From Synechococcus sp. GreenBA-s (GTDB lineage Bacteria; Cyanobacteriota; Cyanobacteriia; PCC-6307; Cyanobiaceae): a stretch of 64,000 bases of DNA. Position numbers and translations under genes: made by a program. The notes beneath the pieces were generated by a model, which did no database searches, was not told where the DNA came from, and saw nothing but the letters and a program-made list of their open reading frames with translations. The stretch spans positions 1 to 64,000 of the forward strand of contig NZ_JAGQBX010000002.1 in the NCBI RefSeq assembly GCF_024345855.1, read 5' to 3'. Within the stretch, counting starts at the first letter, position 1; every line of letters starts with the position of its first letter. Of the stretch, positions 36,612 through 45,904 are shown piece after piece.

Positions 36612-37450
36612 TGGAGGCCCTGCTCTGGCTCACGGAGCCCCTCAGCCACGCCTTCATGGTGCGGGCCCTGCTGGTCAGCCTGCTGGTGGCCACGGTCTGC
36701 GGCCTGCTCTCCTGCTTCCTCACCCTCAAGGGCTGGGCCCTGATGGGGGATGCGGTGTCCCACGCCGTGATGCCCGGGGTGGTGATCGCCTACGCCCTGG
36801 GGCTGCCCTTCGCCGTGGGCGCCTTCGTCTTCGGCGTGGGCTCGGTGGCCCTGATCGGCTACATCAAGCAGATGACGCGGATCAAGGAGGACACGGTGAT
36901 CGGCCTGGTGTTCACCGGCTTCTTCGCCCTGGGCCTGACGCTGATCTCGAAGCTGCGCAGCTCGATCGACCTCACCCACATCCTCTTCGGCAACGTGCTC
37001 GGCATCAGCGCCGCCGACATCCAGCAGACGCTGCTGATCAGCGGCCTGGTGCTGGCGGTGCTGCTGGTGTTCCGGCGCGACCTGATCCTGTTCTGCTTCG
37101 ATCCCACCCACGCCCGCTCGATCGGCCTCAATACCGGAGTCCTGCACTACCTGCTGCTGGCGGTGCTCTCCCTGGCGGCGGTGGCGGGCCTGCAGACGGT
37201 GGGCATCATCCTGGTGGTGGCGATGCTGGTGACCCCCGGGGCGACCGCTTACCTGCTGACGGACCGCTTCGATCGGATGAGCTGGATCGCCATCGCCTCG
37301 GCGATGCTCTCCAGCGTGGTGGGCATCTACCTGAGCTACTGGCTCGATGCCTCCACCGCCGGCTGCATCGTGCTGGTGCAGACCGGGCTGTTCCTGCTGG
37401 CGTTCCTGTTCGCCCCCCGCCATGGCCTGCTGGCCCAGCGGGCCCGCTGA
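36611..37450 (+). CDS. mntB: Manganese ABC transporter permease MntB
   Basis: A 279-residue ABC-3 family membrane protein with about eight to nine hydrophobic segments. The block LSCFLTLKGWALMGDAVSHAVMPG is typical of Mn/Zn permeases, and VGIILVVAMLVTPGATAYLLTDRF is the conserved late segment. It forms the channel for MntCA. It overlaps mntA by one base. Confidence 0.95.
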   Translation: MEALLWLTEPLSHAFMVRALLVSLLVATVCGLLSCFLTLKGWALMGDAVSHAVMPGVVIAYALGLPFAVGAFVFGVGSVALIGYIKQMTRIKEDTVIGLVFTGFFALGLTLISKLRSSIDLTHILFGNVLGISAADIQQTLLISGLVLAVLLVFRRDLILFCFDPTHARSIGLNTGVLHYLLLAVLSLAAVAGLQTVGIILVVAMLVTPGATAYLLTDRFDRMSWIAIASAMLSSVVGIYLSYWLDASTAGCIVLVQTGLFLLAFLFAPRHGLLAQRAR

Positions 37451-37467
37451 GGTGGGTGATCGAGCCC

Positions 37468-38634
37468 ATGGGTGACCCACGCCGCGAGCAGTCCTGGCCC
37501 TGGTGGCCGCTGCTGCCCCTCTACCCCTACGGCCGGCGCCGCACCCTGGTGCGGGAGCTGATCCCCGAGCAGCTGTGGAGCTTCGAGCAGCTGCAGGGGG
37601 TGTTCTACGTGGCGGTGCCGATCCGGATGACGGTGGTGCGACTGCGGACCGGGCTGCTGCTCTACGCGCCGGTGGCCCCCACCGGCGAGGTGCGCTCAGC
37701 CCTGCGGGAGCTGGAGCAGCGCTTCGGCCCCGTGACCACGATCGTGCTGCCCACGGCCTCAGGGCTGGAGCACAAGCTGCCGGTGCCCGCCATGGCCCGG
37801 GCCTTCCCCGCGGCCCAGGTGTGGGTGACACCGGGCCAGTGGAGCTTCCCGCTGCGGCTGCCCCTGGCCTGGCTGGGCTTCCCAGCCGGCCGCACCCGGG
37901 TGCTGGGCGAGGACGGCTGGCCCCACCCCGACGAACTGGTTTGGGAGTCGCTCGGCCCCCTGGACCTGGGGGTGGGGCGCTTCCAGGAGCTGGCCTGCCT
38001 GCACCGGGCCAGCGGCGCCCTGCTGGTGACCGATGCCCTGGTGGCGATCGGCGCCGAGCCCCCCGAACTCTTCGCGGCGGACCCCACACCGCTGCTGTTC
38101 CATGCCCGCGAGCGGGGCGATGAGCCCCTGCAGGATGGCCCCGAGCAGCGGCGGCGCGGCTGGCGGCGGCTGGTGCTGTTTGCCTCCTACCTGCGGCCCG
38201 AGCCCCTGGCGGTGCCGCCCCTGGGGGAAGTGCTGGGCCAGGCCCTGCGGCCGGGGCTGCGCAGCCCGCGCAGCTACTTCGGCCTCTATCCGTTCCGCTG
38301 GCGCTCCGGCTGGCAGGCGGCCTTTGAGGCCCTGCTGGAGGACGGGCGGCCGCGGCTGCAGATCGCGCCGGTGCTGGAGCGGCTGGTGTTTCCCCGGGCC
38401 CGCCAGCCCCTGGTGGCCTGGCTGCGGCGGCTTGCCACCCTGGAGGGGGTGCGCTGGCTGGTGCCCGCCCACTACGAGGCGCCGATCGCCTGCTCGCCCG
38501 GGCAGCTGGCGGCCCTCGCCGATCAGATCGAGGCGCGCCCCTGGGCCCCCCGGGAGGGTAACTGGGCCTATCTGGCCGGCATCGACGACCGCCTGCTGCA
38601 GCTGGGGGTGGTCCCCGACCAGCCGCTCGCCTGA
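37468..38634 (+). CDS. DUF4336 metallo-beta-lactamase-like protein
   Basis: The 388-residue protein matches DUF4336, a cyanobacterial/plant family with a metallo-beta-lactamase-like fold: an N-terminal WWPLLPLYPYGRRRTLVREL block, IVLPTASGLEHKLPVPAMARAFPAA in the middle, and the VRWLVPAHYEAPI block near the end. The classic HxHxDH zinc motif is absent, as in this family, so hydrolase activity is doubtful. It follows mntB by 17 bases on the same strand. Confidence 0.85.
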   Translation: MGDPRREQSWPWWPLLPLYPYGRRRTLVRELIPEQLWSFEQLQGVFYVAVPIRMTVVRLRTGLLLYAPVAPTGEVRSALRELEQRFGPVTTIVLPTASGLEHKLPVPAMARAFPAAQVWVTPGQWSFPLRLPLAWLGFPAGRTRVLGEDGWPHPDELVWESLGPLDLGVGRFQELACLHRASGALLVTDALVAIGAEPPELFAADPTPLLFHARERGDEPLQDGPEQRRRGWRRLVLFASYLRPEPLAVPPLGEVLGQALRPGLRSPRSYFGLYPFRWRSGWQAAFEALLEDGRPRLQIAPVLERLVFPRARQPLVAWLRRLATLEGVRWLVPAHYEAPIACSPGQLAALADQIEARPWAPREGNWAYLAGIDDRLLQLGVVPDQPLA

Positions 38635-38656
38635 GGCTCTGACAAGGCTGGGGGCC

Positions 38657-39025
38657 TCAGAGCTTCAGCTCACCCGGATCGACGTCCTGATCGGCATCGA
38701 TGAACAGGGAGGCCTCCAGCTCCATGCGCTGTTCCATCTGGCGCAGGAAGTAGCCGGTCATCATCGCCGAGGCCAGCAGGCCGGCGAGGTTGTCGCGGCT
38801 GGCCTGGATCTTCACCTCGAACTGTTCGCCGGGGAGCATGCCGAGCAGGCCCTGCACGTTGTGGCGAATGATGTCCTGGATGTCGCCGCTGGCCGAGCGG
38901 GCCACCCGCTGCAGCACGTCGGGAGACTGCTCCTGGAGGTACTGGATCAGCGAATTGGTGCCGATCGCCTCGTTCTCGCTCGTCAGGAACTCCGGGTTGA
39001 ACATCTCCGGTGTGCTCCGCGTCAC
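38657..39025 (-). CDS. DUF760-family protein
   Basis: The 122-residue protein has the DUF760 pattern: NSLIQYLQEQSPDVLQRVARS, an IIRHNVQGLLGMLP segment and NLAGLLASAMMTGYFLRQME. The family occurs in cyanobacteria and plastids and its role is unresolved. A GTG start at 39025 with an AGGG site is preferred; ATG 39004 is an alternative. It is 9 bases downstream of lepB on the same strand. Confidence 0.8.
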   Translation of the reverse strand: MTRSTPEMFNPEFLTSENEAIGTNSLIQYLQEQSPDVLQRVARSASGDIQDIIRHNVQGLLGMLPGEQFEVKIQASRDNLAGLLASAMMTGYFLRQMEQRMELEASLFIDADQDVDPGELKL

Positions 39026-39034
39026 GCGGCAACC

Positions 39035-39658
39035 CTACCCCAACTGGTTGAGGCCACCCGTGCGGCCCTGGGGGGAGAACCGAATCGGGCCGAGCCGGTC
39101 CAGGGGCCAGTAGCGGAACACGGCGGTGCCGATCACGTCGCGGCTGGGCAGCGGGCCCCAGAGATGGGAATCCAGGCTGGCGTTGCGGTTGTCCCCGAGC
39201 ACCAGGAGCGCGTCCGCGGGCACGGTGAGTGGCGGCAGGCTGTAGTCCATCGCCTCGCTCAGCCAGGGCTCTGCCACCGGGCTGCCATTGCGGATCAGCC
39301 GACCGTCCCGCACCTCCACCACATCGCCCGGCTCCGCCACCACCCGCTTGATCAGGGCCGCCCCGGGGTCGTAGCCGGCGGCCACCAGGGCCGGCGGGGC
39401 ATGGAACACCACGATCGTGCCGGGGGGGAGAGGGCGGTGCAGCCGGGGCCGCAGCTTCTCCACCAGCACCCGGTCCTGCAGCTGCAGGGTGGGCAGCATC
39501 GAGCCGGAGGGGATCCAGCGGGGTTCAACCACCGCCCAACGCAGCAGCAGGGCCACGGCGACCCAGGCCAGCAGGGGCAGCCAGCGCCCCAGCCACCCCC
39601 GCAGGCCCTGGTGCTCGGCGCCGGCAGCTCTGGCGGGGGGGGAGGGGAGATCGGCCAT
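39035..39658 (-). CDS. lepB: Signal peptidase I
   Basis: LepB removes signal peptides from exported proteins at the membrane. One N-terminal membrane segment (about residues 25-43) is followed by the catalytic Ser motif PSGSMLPTL and the Lys motif ALIKRVVAEPGD. Later motifs VLGDNRNASLDSHLWG and the GTAVFRYWPLDRLG end are typical. At 207 residues it is a normal bacterial form. Confidence 0.95.
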   Translation of the reverse strand: MADLPSPPARAAGAEHQGLRGWLGRWLPLLAWVAVALLLRWAVVEPRWIPSGSMLPTLQLQDRVLVEKLRPRLHRPLPPGTIVVFHAPPALVAAGYDPGAALIKRVVAEPGDVVEVRDGRLIRNGSPVAEPWLSEAMDYSLPPLTVPADALLVLGDNRNASLDSHLWGPLPSRDVIGTAVFRYWPLDRLGPIRFSPQGRTGGLNQLG

Positions 39659-39712
39659 GGGCGGACGGTCCGGTCAGCATGATCAATCCATCCTCACCAG
39701 CCGCCGGCGCCG

Positions 39713-41668
39713 GTGCCCGCTCCCGCCTTCCCCACCCGGGCCGCCGCCAACCTGCGGGCCGCCCTCCGCCTGCTGCTGGCGCTGCGGCGCCAGGGCCTGC
39801 GGCGCCTGGTGCTCTGCCCCGGCAGCCGCTCGGCCCCGCTGGCGGTGGCCGCGGGCCTGCTGGAGCGCCACGGCCTGCAGCTGCTCACGGGCGTGGATGA
39901 GCGCTCCGCCGCCTTCCTGGCCCTGGGGCTGGGGCGGGTCGACGGGGTGCCGGCCGCCGTCGTGACGACCTCCGGCACGGCGGTGGCCAACCTGCTGCCG
40001 GCGTCGGTGGAGGCCGACAGCGGCAGCGTGCCGCTGCTGCTGCTCACGGCGGACAGGCCCAGCCGGCTCAAGGGCTGCGGCGCCAACCAGACCGTGAACC
40101 AGGAGCAGTTCCTGGTGGCCAGCTGCCGGGCCTGCCTGGCGGGCGACGGGCGGGGCCTGGCGGCCATGGATCAGCCCGCGATCCAAGCCCTGGCGAACCA
40201 GGCCTGGGAGGCCGCCCTGGGGGCCCCGGTGGGGCCGGTGCATCTCAACCTGCCCTTTGAGGAGCCGCTGCACGCCGGGGCGGAGGAGCTGGCCGAACTG
40301 GCCGCTGAGCTCGCGGTCCTGGTCGAGGACTGGATCGAGCCCAGGGCCCACGACCCGGCCCACGACCTGGCGGCGGAGCCCGCTAGGCGCGCCCCAGGGC
40401 CTGGTGGCCAGGCCCTGGACCAGGCCGAGGCCCCGACCGATCCCCTCGGCGGCCTGGATCCCGATCGACCGGGGGTCGTGGTGGCCGGCCCCTGGCGGGG
40501 CACCGCCGCCGGGCTGGAGCGCTTTGCCGCCGCCCTGCTGCGCTGGCAGCGGCGCACGGGCTGGCCGGTGCTGGCCGATGGGCTCTCGGGCCTGCGGGGC
40601 TGGCCCGGTCTGGAGCTGGTGGCCGCCTACGACCTGGCACTGGCCGAGCCCCCCGCGGCGCTGGCGCCCCCCCAGCTGCTGCGCCTGGGCCCCATGCCCG
40701 CCAGCCGCCGCCTGCAGCAGTGGATCGCCGCGGGCGGCGGCCCCCAGCTCCTGATCAGCGAAGCCGAGCCGCGCAACCTGGATGCCAGCGGCAGCGCCAC
40801 GGCCCGCCGCGGCGAGGGCCTGGCCGCCTGGCTGGAGCGGGCCTGGCCGCAGCGAGAGGGCGAGGGGAGAGCCACCGTCCCAGCGCCAGGGGTCGAGGCC
40901 CAGGAGCTCGCCGGGCGCTGGCGATGGGCCGAGGCCCAGGCCCAGGCGGAGCTGGATCGGAGCCTCAGCCAGCCTGGGGATCACCACCCGGGCAGCGTTG
41001 ACGCCGGTGGGGGATCCGCAGGCGCCGCCAGCGAACCCGCCCTGGCGCGGGCCCTCAGCCGCCTGCTGCCCGCCGGGCTGCCGCTGATGCTCGCCAGCAG
41101 CAGTCCGGTGCGGGACTGGGAGAGCTTTGCGGATCCGGCCGCGCCCCAGCGGCGGGTGCATGGCTTCCGCGGCGCCTCCGGCATCGACGGCACCCTCTCG
41201 ATCGCCGCCGGTCTGGCCCTGGCCGAAGGCGAGCTGGTGCTGCTCACGGGCGATCTGGCCCTGCTGCACGACGCCAATGGCTGGCTGTGGCGCCAGCATC
41301 TGGCCGCGGCCGGCGCCCGGCTGACGGTGGTGCTGGTGGACAACGGCGGCGGCGGCATCTTCGAGCAGCTGCCGATCCGCCCGCAGGGAGCCCCTGGCCT
41401 TGGGGATGCGCCCTTGGATTTCGAGCGCCTGTTCGCCATGCCCCAGGCCGTGGACCACGGCGCCCTGGCGGCCGCCCATGGGGTCCCGGTGCGGCCGCTG
41501 GCGAGCCTGGCGCAGCTGGGAGCGGCCCTGGGCTGGGCGGCGGAGCAGCCGATGGCCCTGATCGTGCTGCACACCGAACGCCGGAGCGATGCCCGGCTGC
41601 GCCAGCAGCTACGGGCGACGGTGGCCCAGCAGCTGGCCAGCGCACCGGCGGCCGCGGAGCCGCGCTGA
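39713..41668 (+). CDS. menD: 2-succinyl-5-enolpyruvyl-6-hydroxy-3-cyclohexene-1-carboxylate synthase
   Basis: MenD is the thiamine-diphosphate enzyme that adds 2-oxoglutarate to isochorismate in phylloquinone synthesis. The N-terminal block [15 protein letters not shown] and [13 protein letters not shown] are typical, as is [12 protein letters not shown]. The C-terminal ThDP-binding segment [15 protein letters not shown] and [16 protein letters not shown] are intact. At 651 residues it is slightly long, with Ala-rich inserts around residues 210-245 and 400-450. The start is a GTG. menB follows 85 bases downstream. In cyanobacteria phylloquinone is the A1 acceptor of photosystem I. Confidence 0.95.
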   Translation: MPAPAFPTRAAANLRAALRLLLALRRQGLRRLVLCPGSRSAPLAVAAGLLERHGLQLLTGVDERSAAFLALGLGRVDGVPAAVVTTSGTAVANLLPASVEADSGSVPLLLLTADRPSRLKGCGANQTVNQEQFLVASCRACLAGDGRGLAAMDQPAIQALANQAWEAALGAPVGPVHLNLPFEEPLHAGAEELAELAAELAVLVEDWIEPRAHDPAHDLAAEPARRAPGPGGQALDQAEAPTDPLGGLDPDRPGVVVAGPWRGTAAGLERFAAALLRWQRRTGWPVLADGLSGLRGWPGLELVAAYDLALAEPPAALAPPQLLRLGPMPASRRLQQWIAAGGGPQLLISEAEPRNLDASGSATARRGEGLAAWLERAWPQREGEGRATVPAPGVEAQELAGRWRWAEAQAQAELDRSLSQPGDHHPGSVDAGGGSAGAASEPALARALSRLLPAGLPLMLASSSPVRDWESFADPAAPQRRVHGFRGASGIDGTLSIAAGLALAEGELVLLTGDLALLHDANGWLWRQHLAAAGARLTVVLVDNGGGGIFEQLPIRPQGAPGLGDAPLDFERLFAMPQAVDHGALAAAHGVPVRPLASLAQLGAALGWAAEQPMALIVLHTERRSDARLRQQLRATVAQQLASAPAAAEPR

Positions 41669-41753
41669 CCCGGACGGCGATCCTGGCGGGCCGGACGGCC
41701 CATGGAGCACCCCAGGCCACGCCGCAGAATGGCCGGCACCACCAGCCTGGCCG

Positions 41754-42608
41754 ATGCTCACCCCGCAGCCATCTCCCGTGCGCTGGATCCCCCAGGGGAG
41801 CTACTCCGACATCCTCTTCGACCTGAGCGAGGAGGGCATCGCCCGCATCACGATCAACCGCCCCCACAAGCGCAACGCCTTCCGGCCACGCACCGTGAGC
41901 GAGCTGTTCGACGCCTTCTCGCGGGTGCGCGACAACCCCAGCATCGGCGTGGTGCTGTTCACGGGGGCCGGTCCGGCCGCCGACGGGGGCTGGGCCTTCT
42001 GCGCCGGCGGCGACCAGAGCGTGCGCGGCGACGGCGGCTACGTGGACGACGAGGGCCTGCCGCGGCTGAACGTGCTCGATCTGCAGCGCCTGATCCGCAG
42101 CCTGCCCAAGGTGGTGATCGCCCTGGTGGCCGGCTACGCCATCGGCGGCGGCCAGGTGCTGCACCTGCTCTGCGACCTCTCGATCGCGGCCGACAACGCC
42201 GTGTTCGGCCAGACGGGCCCGCGGGTGGGCAGCTTCGATGGCGGCTTCGGCGCCAGCTACCTGGCCCGGCTGGTGGGCCAGCGCAAGGCGCGCGAGATCT
42301 GGTTCCTCTGCCGCCAGTACGACGCCGAGCAGGCCCTGGCGATGGGCCTGGTGAACACGGTGGTGCCCCTGCAGCAACTGGAGGCCGAGGGGGTGGCCTG
42401 GGCCCGGGAGGTGCTGGGCCACAGCCCCACAGCAATCCGCTGCCTGAAGGCGGCCTTCAACGCCGAAACCGACGGCATGGCGGGGCTGCAGGAGCTGGCT
42501 GGCCAGGCCACCCACCTCTTCTACCGGACCGAGGAGGGCCGCGAAGGCCGCAATGCCTTCCTGGAGAAACGCCCGCCGGACTTCTCCGGCTCGCCCTGGC
42601 TGCCCTAG
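41754..42608 (+). CDS. menB: 1,4-dihydroxy-2-naphthoyl-CoA synthase
   Basis: MenB closes the second ring of the naphthoquinone in phylloquinone synthesis, one step after the MenD branch. It is a crotonase-fold enzyme: the oxyanion segment [13 protein letters not shown] and the [17 protein letters not shown] block carry the active-site Gly and Asp residues. The Tyr of the C-terminal [15 protein letters not shown] is the expected partner. Starting at the ATG 41754 gives 284 residues, the normal size. Confidence 0.96.
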   Translation: MLTPQPSPVRWIPQGSYSDILFDLSEEGIARITINRPHKRNAFRPRTVSELFDAFSRVRDNPSIGVVLFTGAGPAADGGWAFCAGGDQSVRGDGGYVDDEGLPRLNVLDLQRLIRSLPKVVIALVAGYAIGGGQVLHLLCDLSIAADNAVFGQTGPRVGSFDGGFGASYLARLVGQRKAREIWFLCRQYDAEQALAMGLVNTVVPLQQLEAEGVAWAREVLGHSPTAIRCLKAAFNAETDGMAGLQELAGQATHLFYRTEEGREGRNAFLEKRPPDFSGSPWLP

Positions 42609-42656
42609 GGCCTGCCCTCGCTAGGGTCCAGGCAGCGACCTGAACTCTGCGCCGCC

Positions 42657-43295
42657 GTGCCGCGGTTTCCCATCGCGCTCCCCCTGCCGCCTGCCCCCGC
42701 TCGGCTGGCCCCCCTGCTGCTGGCGACCGCCACCGGCCTTGGGGTCCTGGCGCCCGCCGCCGGCCACGCTCGGCAGGCCGACCCGATCCCGCCCGCGGCA
42801 CCGCCGATCAGCGATGCGGTGGCCCTGACTGCGGTGCCGGAGGAGCTGCGCCTGCAGACCGGGCTGCAACTGGTGCTGGATCGCAGCAGGCGCCAGCTGA
42901 TGCTGCTGGAGAACGGCGAGCTGCGCCGCCGCTTCCCCGCCGCCGTGGGCATGGTGGGCTGGGAGACACCGGCGGGTCGCTTCCAGGTGATGGAGAAGCA
43001 GGTTGATCCGGTCTGGGAGCATCCGCAGAACGGCAAACGGGTGGGGCCCGGCCCCGCCAACCCCCTGGGCAGCCGCTGGATCGGCTTCCACCGCGACTGC
43101 TCGGGCCGCAAGGGCTGGGACGGCGAGCGCTACCTGGATGTGCAGGGCTGCGTGGTAGCGGGCTTCCACGGCACCCCCCACCGCTGGACCGTGGGCCGCG
43201 CCATCTCCCACGGCTGCGTGCGCCTCTACGACGAGCACGTGCGCGACCTGTTCGAGCTGGTGCAGGTGGGGACCCCGGTGACGGTGCTGCCCTGA
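42657..43295 (+). CDS. Exported L,D-transpeptidase (YkuD type), copy 1
   Basis: A signal peptide (hydrophobic core about residues 15-38) is followed by a YkuD domain beginning LQLVLDRSRRQLMLLENGEL. The active-site motif is SHGCVRLYDEH with catalytic C187. These enzymes make 3,3 cross-links in peptidoglycan or tether proteins to it. The catalytic His upstream is in FHGTPHRW. A GTG start is used. The second such gene in the window is at 48083-48805. Confidence 0.9.
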   Translation: MPRFPIALPLPPAPARLAPLLLATATGLGVLAPAAGHARQADPIPPAAPPISDAVALTAVPEELRLQTGLQLVLDRSRRQLMLLENGELRRRFPAAVGMVGWETPAGRFQVMEKQVDPVWEHPQNGKRVGPGPANPLGSRWIGFHRDCSGRKGWDGERYLDVQGCVVAGFHGTPHRWTVGRAISHGCVRLYDEHVRDLFELVQVGTPVTVLP

Positions 43296-43376
43296 GGCCA
43301 CGGCGCCCCTGTTCGCCGCGAACGGGAGCTCCGGACACCCCCCGTAGAGTTGCGCCCACCTGTGGTGATTGAACCC

Positions 43377-45008
43377 ATGCGCGTGCTGTTTGCGGCAGCC
43401 GAATGCGCCCCGATGGTGAAGGTGGGCGGCATGGGGGACGTGGTGGGCTCGCTGCCGCCGGCCCTGGCGGCCCTCGGCCACGACGTGCGCGTGATCATGC
43501 CGGGCTACGGCCGGCTGTGGAGCAAGCTCACGATCTCCAGCGAGCCGGTGTGGCGTGGCCACACGATGGGCACCGACTTCGCCATCTACGAGAGCCGCCA
43601 TCCCACCACGGGCCTGCCGCTCTATTTGGTGGGCCATCCGGTGTTCGACCCGGAGCGCATCTACGGCGGCGAGGACGAGGACTGGCGCTTCACCTTCTTC
43701 GCCAGCGCCACCGCCGAATTCGCCTGGAACCACTGGAAGCCCCAGGTGCTGCACTGCCACGACTGGCACACCGGCATGATCCCGGTGTGGATGCATCAAG
43801 ACCCGGAGATCAGCACGGTCTTCACGATTCACAACCTCAAATATCAGGGGCCCTGGCGCTGGAAACTGGACCGCATCACCTGGTGTCCCTGGTACATGCA
43901 GGGGGACCACACCATGGCGGCCGCCCTGCTCTATGCCGATCGGGTCAACGCGGTGTCGCCCACCTATGCCCAGGAGATCCGGACCGCTGAATACGGCGAG
44001 AAGCTCGATGGGCTGCTGAATTACGTCAGCGGCAAGCTGCGCGGCATCCTCAACGGCATCGATCAGGACGACTGGAACCCCGCCACCGACCCGAGCCTGC
44101 CGGCCACCTTCAGCCCCGACGACCTGGGGGGCAAGGCCCTCTGCAAGGCGGCCCTGCAGGAGCGCATGGGCCTGAGCGTCAGCCCCGACAGCTATCTGAT
44201 GGGGGTGGTGAGCCGACTGGTGGACCAGAAGGGCATCGATCTGCTGCTTCAGGTGGCCGATCGGGTGCTCGCCTACTCCGACAGCCAGATCGTGGTGCTG
44301 GGCACCGGCGATCGCAGCCTGGAATCGGGGCTGTGGCAGATGGCGGCGCGCCACCCGGGCCGCTTCTCGGTGTTCCTCACCTACGACGACGCCCTGAGCC
44401 GCCTCATCTATGCCGGCAGCGACGCCTTCCTGATGCCCAGCCGCTTCGAGCCCTGCGGCATCAGCCAGCTGCTGGCGATGCGCTATGGCTCGATTCCGGT
44501 GGTGCGCCGTGTCGGCGGCCTGGTGGACACGGTGCCGCCCCACGACCCCGCCCACCACAGCGGCACGGGCTTCTGTTTCGACCGCTACGACCCGCTGGAC
44601 TTCTATACCTCGATCGTGCGCTCATGGGAGGCCTTCCGCCACGTCGACAGCTGGCGGGAGCTGCAGCGCCGCGCCATGACGGCGGACCACAGCTGGGAGC
44701 GTTCTGCCCTGGAGTACGACCGCATGTACAAGGAGGTGCGTGGCCTCAAGGAACCCTCGCCCGATGCCCTGGCGGTGGAGCAGTTCTCCCTCGGCCAGGA
44801 CGCGGATCCCAGCCGCCGGGGCGGTGAGCTGCAGGGGGAGCCAGTGAACGCGGAGGCCTCCCAGGGCTGGAGCCAGGGCCAGGCCTCCGCGGCCGGTCAG
44901 ACCCCGGCTGGCACCAGCAACGGCGAGGCCCCAGCCGACCCGTCCGACGCCTCGCTGGCAGCCCGGTTCAACCCCCTGGCGCTGCTGAGACGCCGCTCGG
45001 GAGGCTGA
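43377..45008 (+). CDS. glgA: Glycogen synthase (ADP-glucose type)
   Basis: GlgA extends alpha-1,4-glucan chains from ADP-glucose (GT5). The N-terminal [13 protein letters not shown] is the GlgA KxGGL-type donor site, with Met replacing the usual Leu. The C-terminal [20 protein letters not shown] motif is intact. About 60 C-terminal residues beyond the enzyme core are a low-complexity Gly/Ser/Ala/Gln tail. Starting at ATG 43377 gives 543 residues. glgB lies about 37 kb upstream. Confidence 0.95.
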   Translation: MRVLFAAAECAPMVKVGGMGDVVGSLPPALAALGHDVRVIMPGYGRLWSKLTISSEPVWRGHTMGTDFAIYESRHPTTGLPLYLVGHPVFDPERIYGGEDEDWRFTFFASATAEFAWNHWKPQVLHCHDWHTGMIPVWMHQDPEISTVFTIHNLKYQGPWRWKLDRITWCPWYMQGDHTMAAALLYADRVNAVSPTYAQEIRTAEYGEKLDGLLNYVSGKLRGILNGIDQDDWNPATDPSLPATFSPDDLGGKALCKAALQERMGLSVSPDSYLMGVVSRLVDQKGIDLLLQVADRVLAYSDSQIVVLGTGDRSLESGLWQMAARHPGRFSVFLTYDDALSRLIYAGSDAFLMPSRFEPCGISQLLAMRYGSIPVVRRVGGLVDTVPPHDPAHHSGTGFCFDRYDPLDFYTSIVRSWEAFRHVDSWRELQRRAMTADHSWERSALEYDRMYKEVRGLKEPSPDALAVEQFSLGQDADPSRRGGELQGEPVNAEASQGWSQGQASAAGQTPAGTSNGEAPADPSDASLAARFNPLALLRRRSGG

Positions 45009-45051
45009 CTCCTGGCCGCAGCCGGACAGCACCGCCCCAGCGAACGCCCCC

Positions 45052-45900
45052 ATGAGCCGGCCGGAGCCGAGCACCAACCTGCCGGCGCCCTACCGCAGCC
45101 CCTGGCGCGCCCTGGCCGAGGACCTGCGGGCGGTGGCCGCCAGCCTGCGGCTGGGCCTGCAGGAACTGTGGCGCCGCAACGGCCAGGGGGACCTGCCCCG
45201 CCCAGCCCCCTGGCCCCGGGACCTGGCGCCCCTGTTCTGGCCCCTGCTGCTGGCCCTGGCGCTGGCGGCGCTGGTCCTGATGGGCCTGGGGCTGGGACGC
45301 ATGCTGGGCGGCACAGCCGTCGGAGCACGGGAGCCGGCATCGCCAGCGCCGCCGGCCGACATCGCCCTGGAGAACCCGCAGGAGAGGCCAGGCACCAGCC
45401 CCGCTGCGGGCCCTGCAGGCACCCCGACGGCCCCCCGCCCCGGGACGGCCGCGATGGAGAGCCCGGCCACCAGCGCTGCCGACGCCACCGCGGCCCCGGT
45501 CGGCACCAGCCGATCCGCGGCCAGGACAACCCCAGAGCCAGACCCCAGCGTCGCGGAGGCGGCCCCCACGGCCGGGGCGACGCCTGAAGCCGCGGCCGCC
45601 CCGGGACCCAGGGTCCCGCCCGATCCGCTGGCCGAACTCCTCGCCAGCCCGGCGGCGGCGGGGCTGCTGCGCTCCGCCAGCGCCGAGCCCGCCAGCGCCA
45701 GCCTGCAGCTGGTGCTGGCCGAAGGCTTCCACGGCCTGCCCCTGGCCGAGCAGCAGCGCCGCGCCGACGCCTGGCAGCAGCTGGCCCTGGGCCTGGGCTA
45801 CGAGCACCTGCAGCTGCGGGACGCCCAAGGGGCGCTGCTGGGCCGGGAGGCGGTGGTGGGCGGCGGCATGATTCTGCTCAGTCCTCCCGAGCGGGATTGA
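45052..45900 (+). CDS. Single-pass membrane protein with a Pro/Ala-rich linker
   Basis: The N-terminal 60 residues are probably cytoplasmic (AEDLRAVAASLRLGLQELW helix). One membrane segment follows at residues 61-83. Residues about 90-185 are a low-complexity Ala/Pro/Thr linker, and the last 95 form a compact Leu/Ala-rich domain ending GGMILLSPPERD. It lies 4 bases before murF on the same strand, which may hint at an envelope role, but I recognise no family. Confidence 0.65.
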   Translation: MSRPEPSTNLPAPYRSPWRALAEDLRAVAASLRLGLQELWRRNGQGDLPRPAPWPRDLAPLFWPLLLALALAALVLMGLGLGRMLGGTAVGAREPASPAPPADIALENPQERPGTSPAAGPAGTPTAPRPGTAAMESPATSAADATAAPVGTSRSAARTTPEPDPSVAEAAPTAGATPEAAAAPGPRVPPDPLAELLASPAAAGLLRSASAEPASASLQLVLAEGFHGLPLAEQQRRADAWQQLALGLGYEHLQLRDAQGALLGREAVVGGGMILLSPPERD

Positions 45901-45904
45901 GCCC

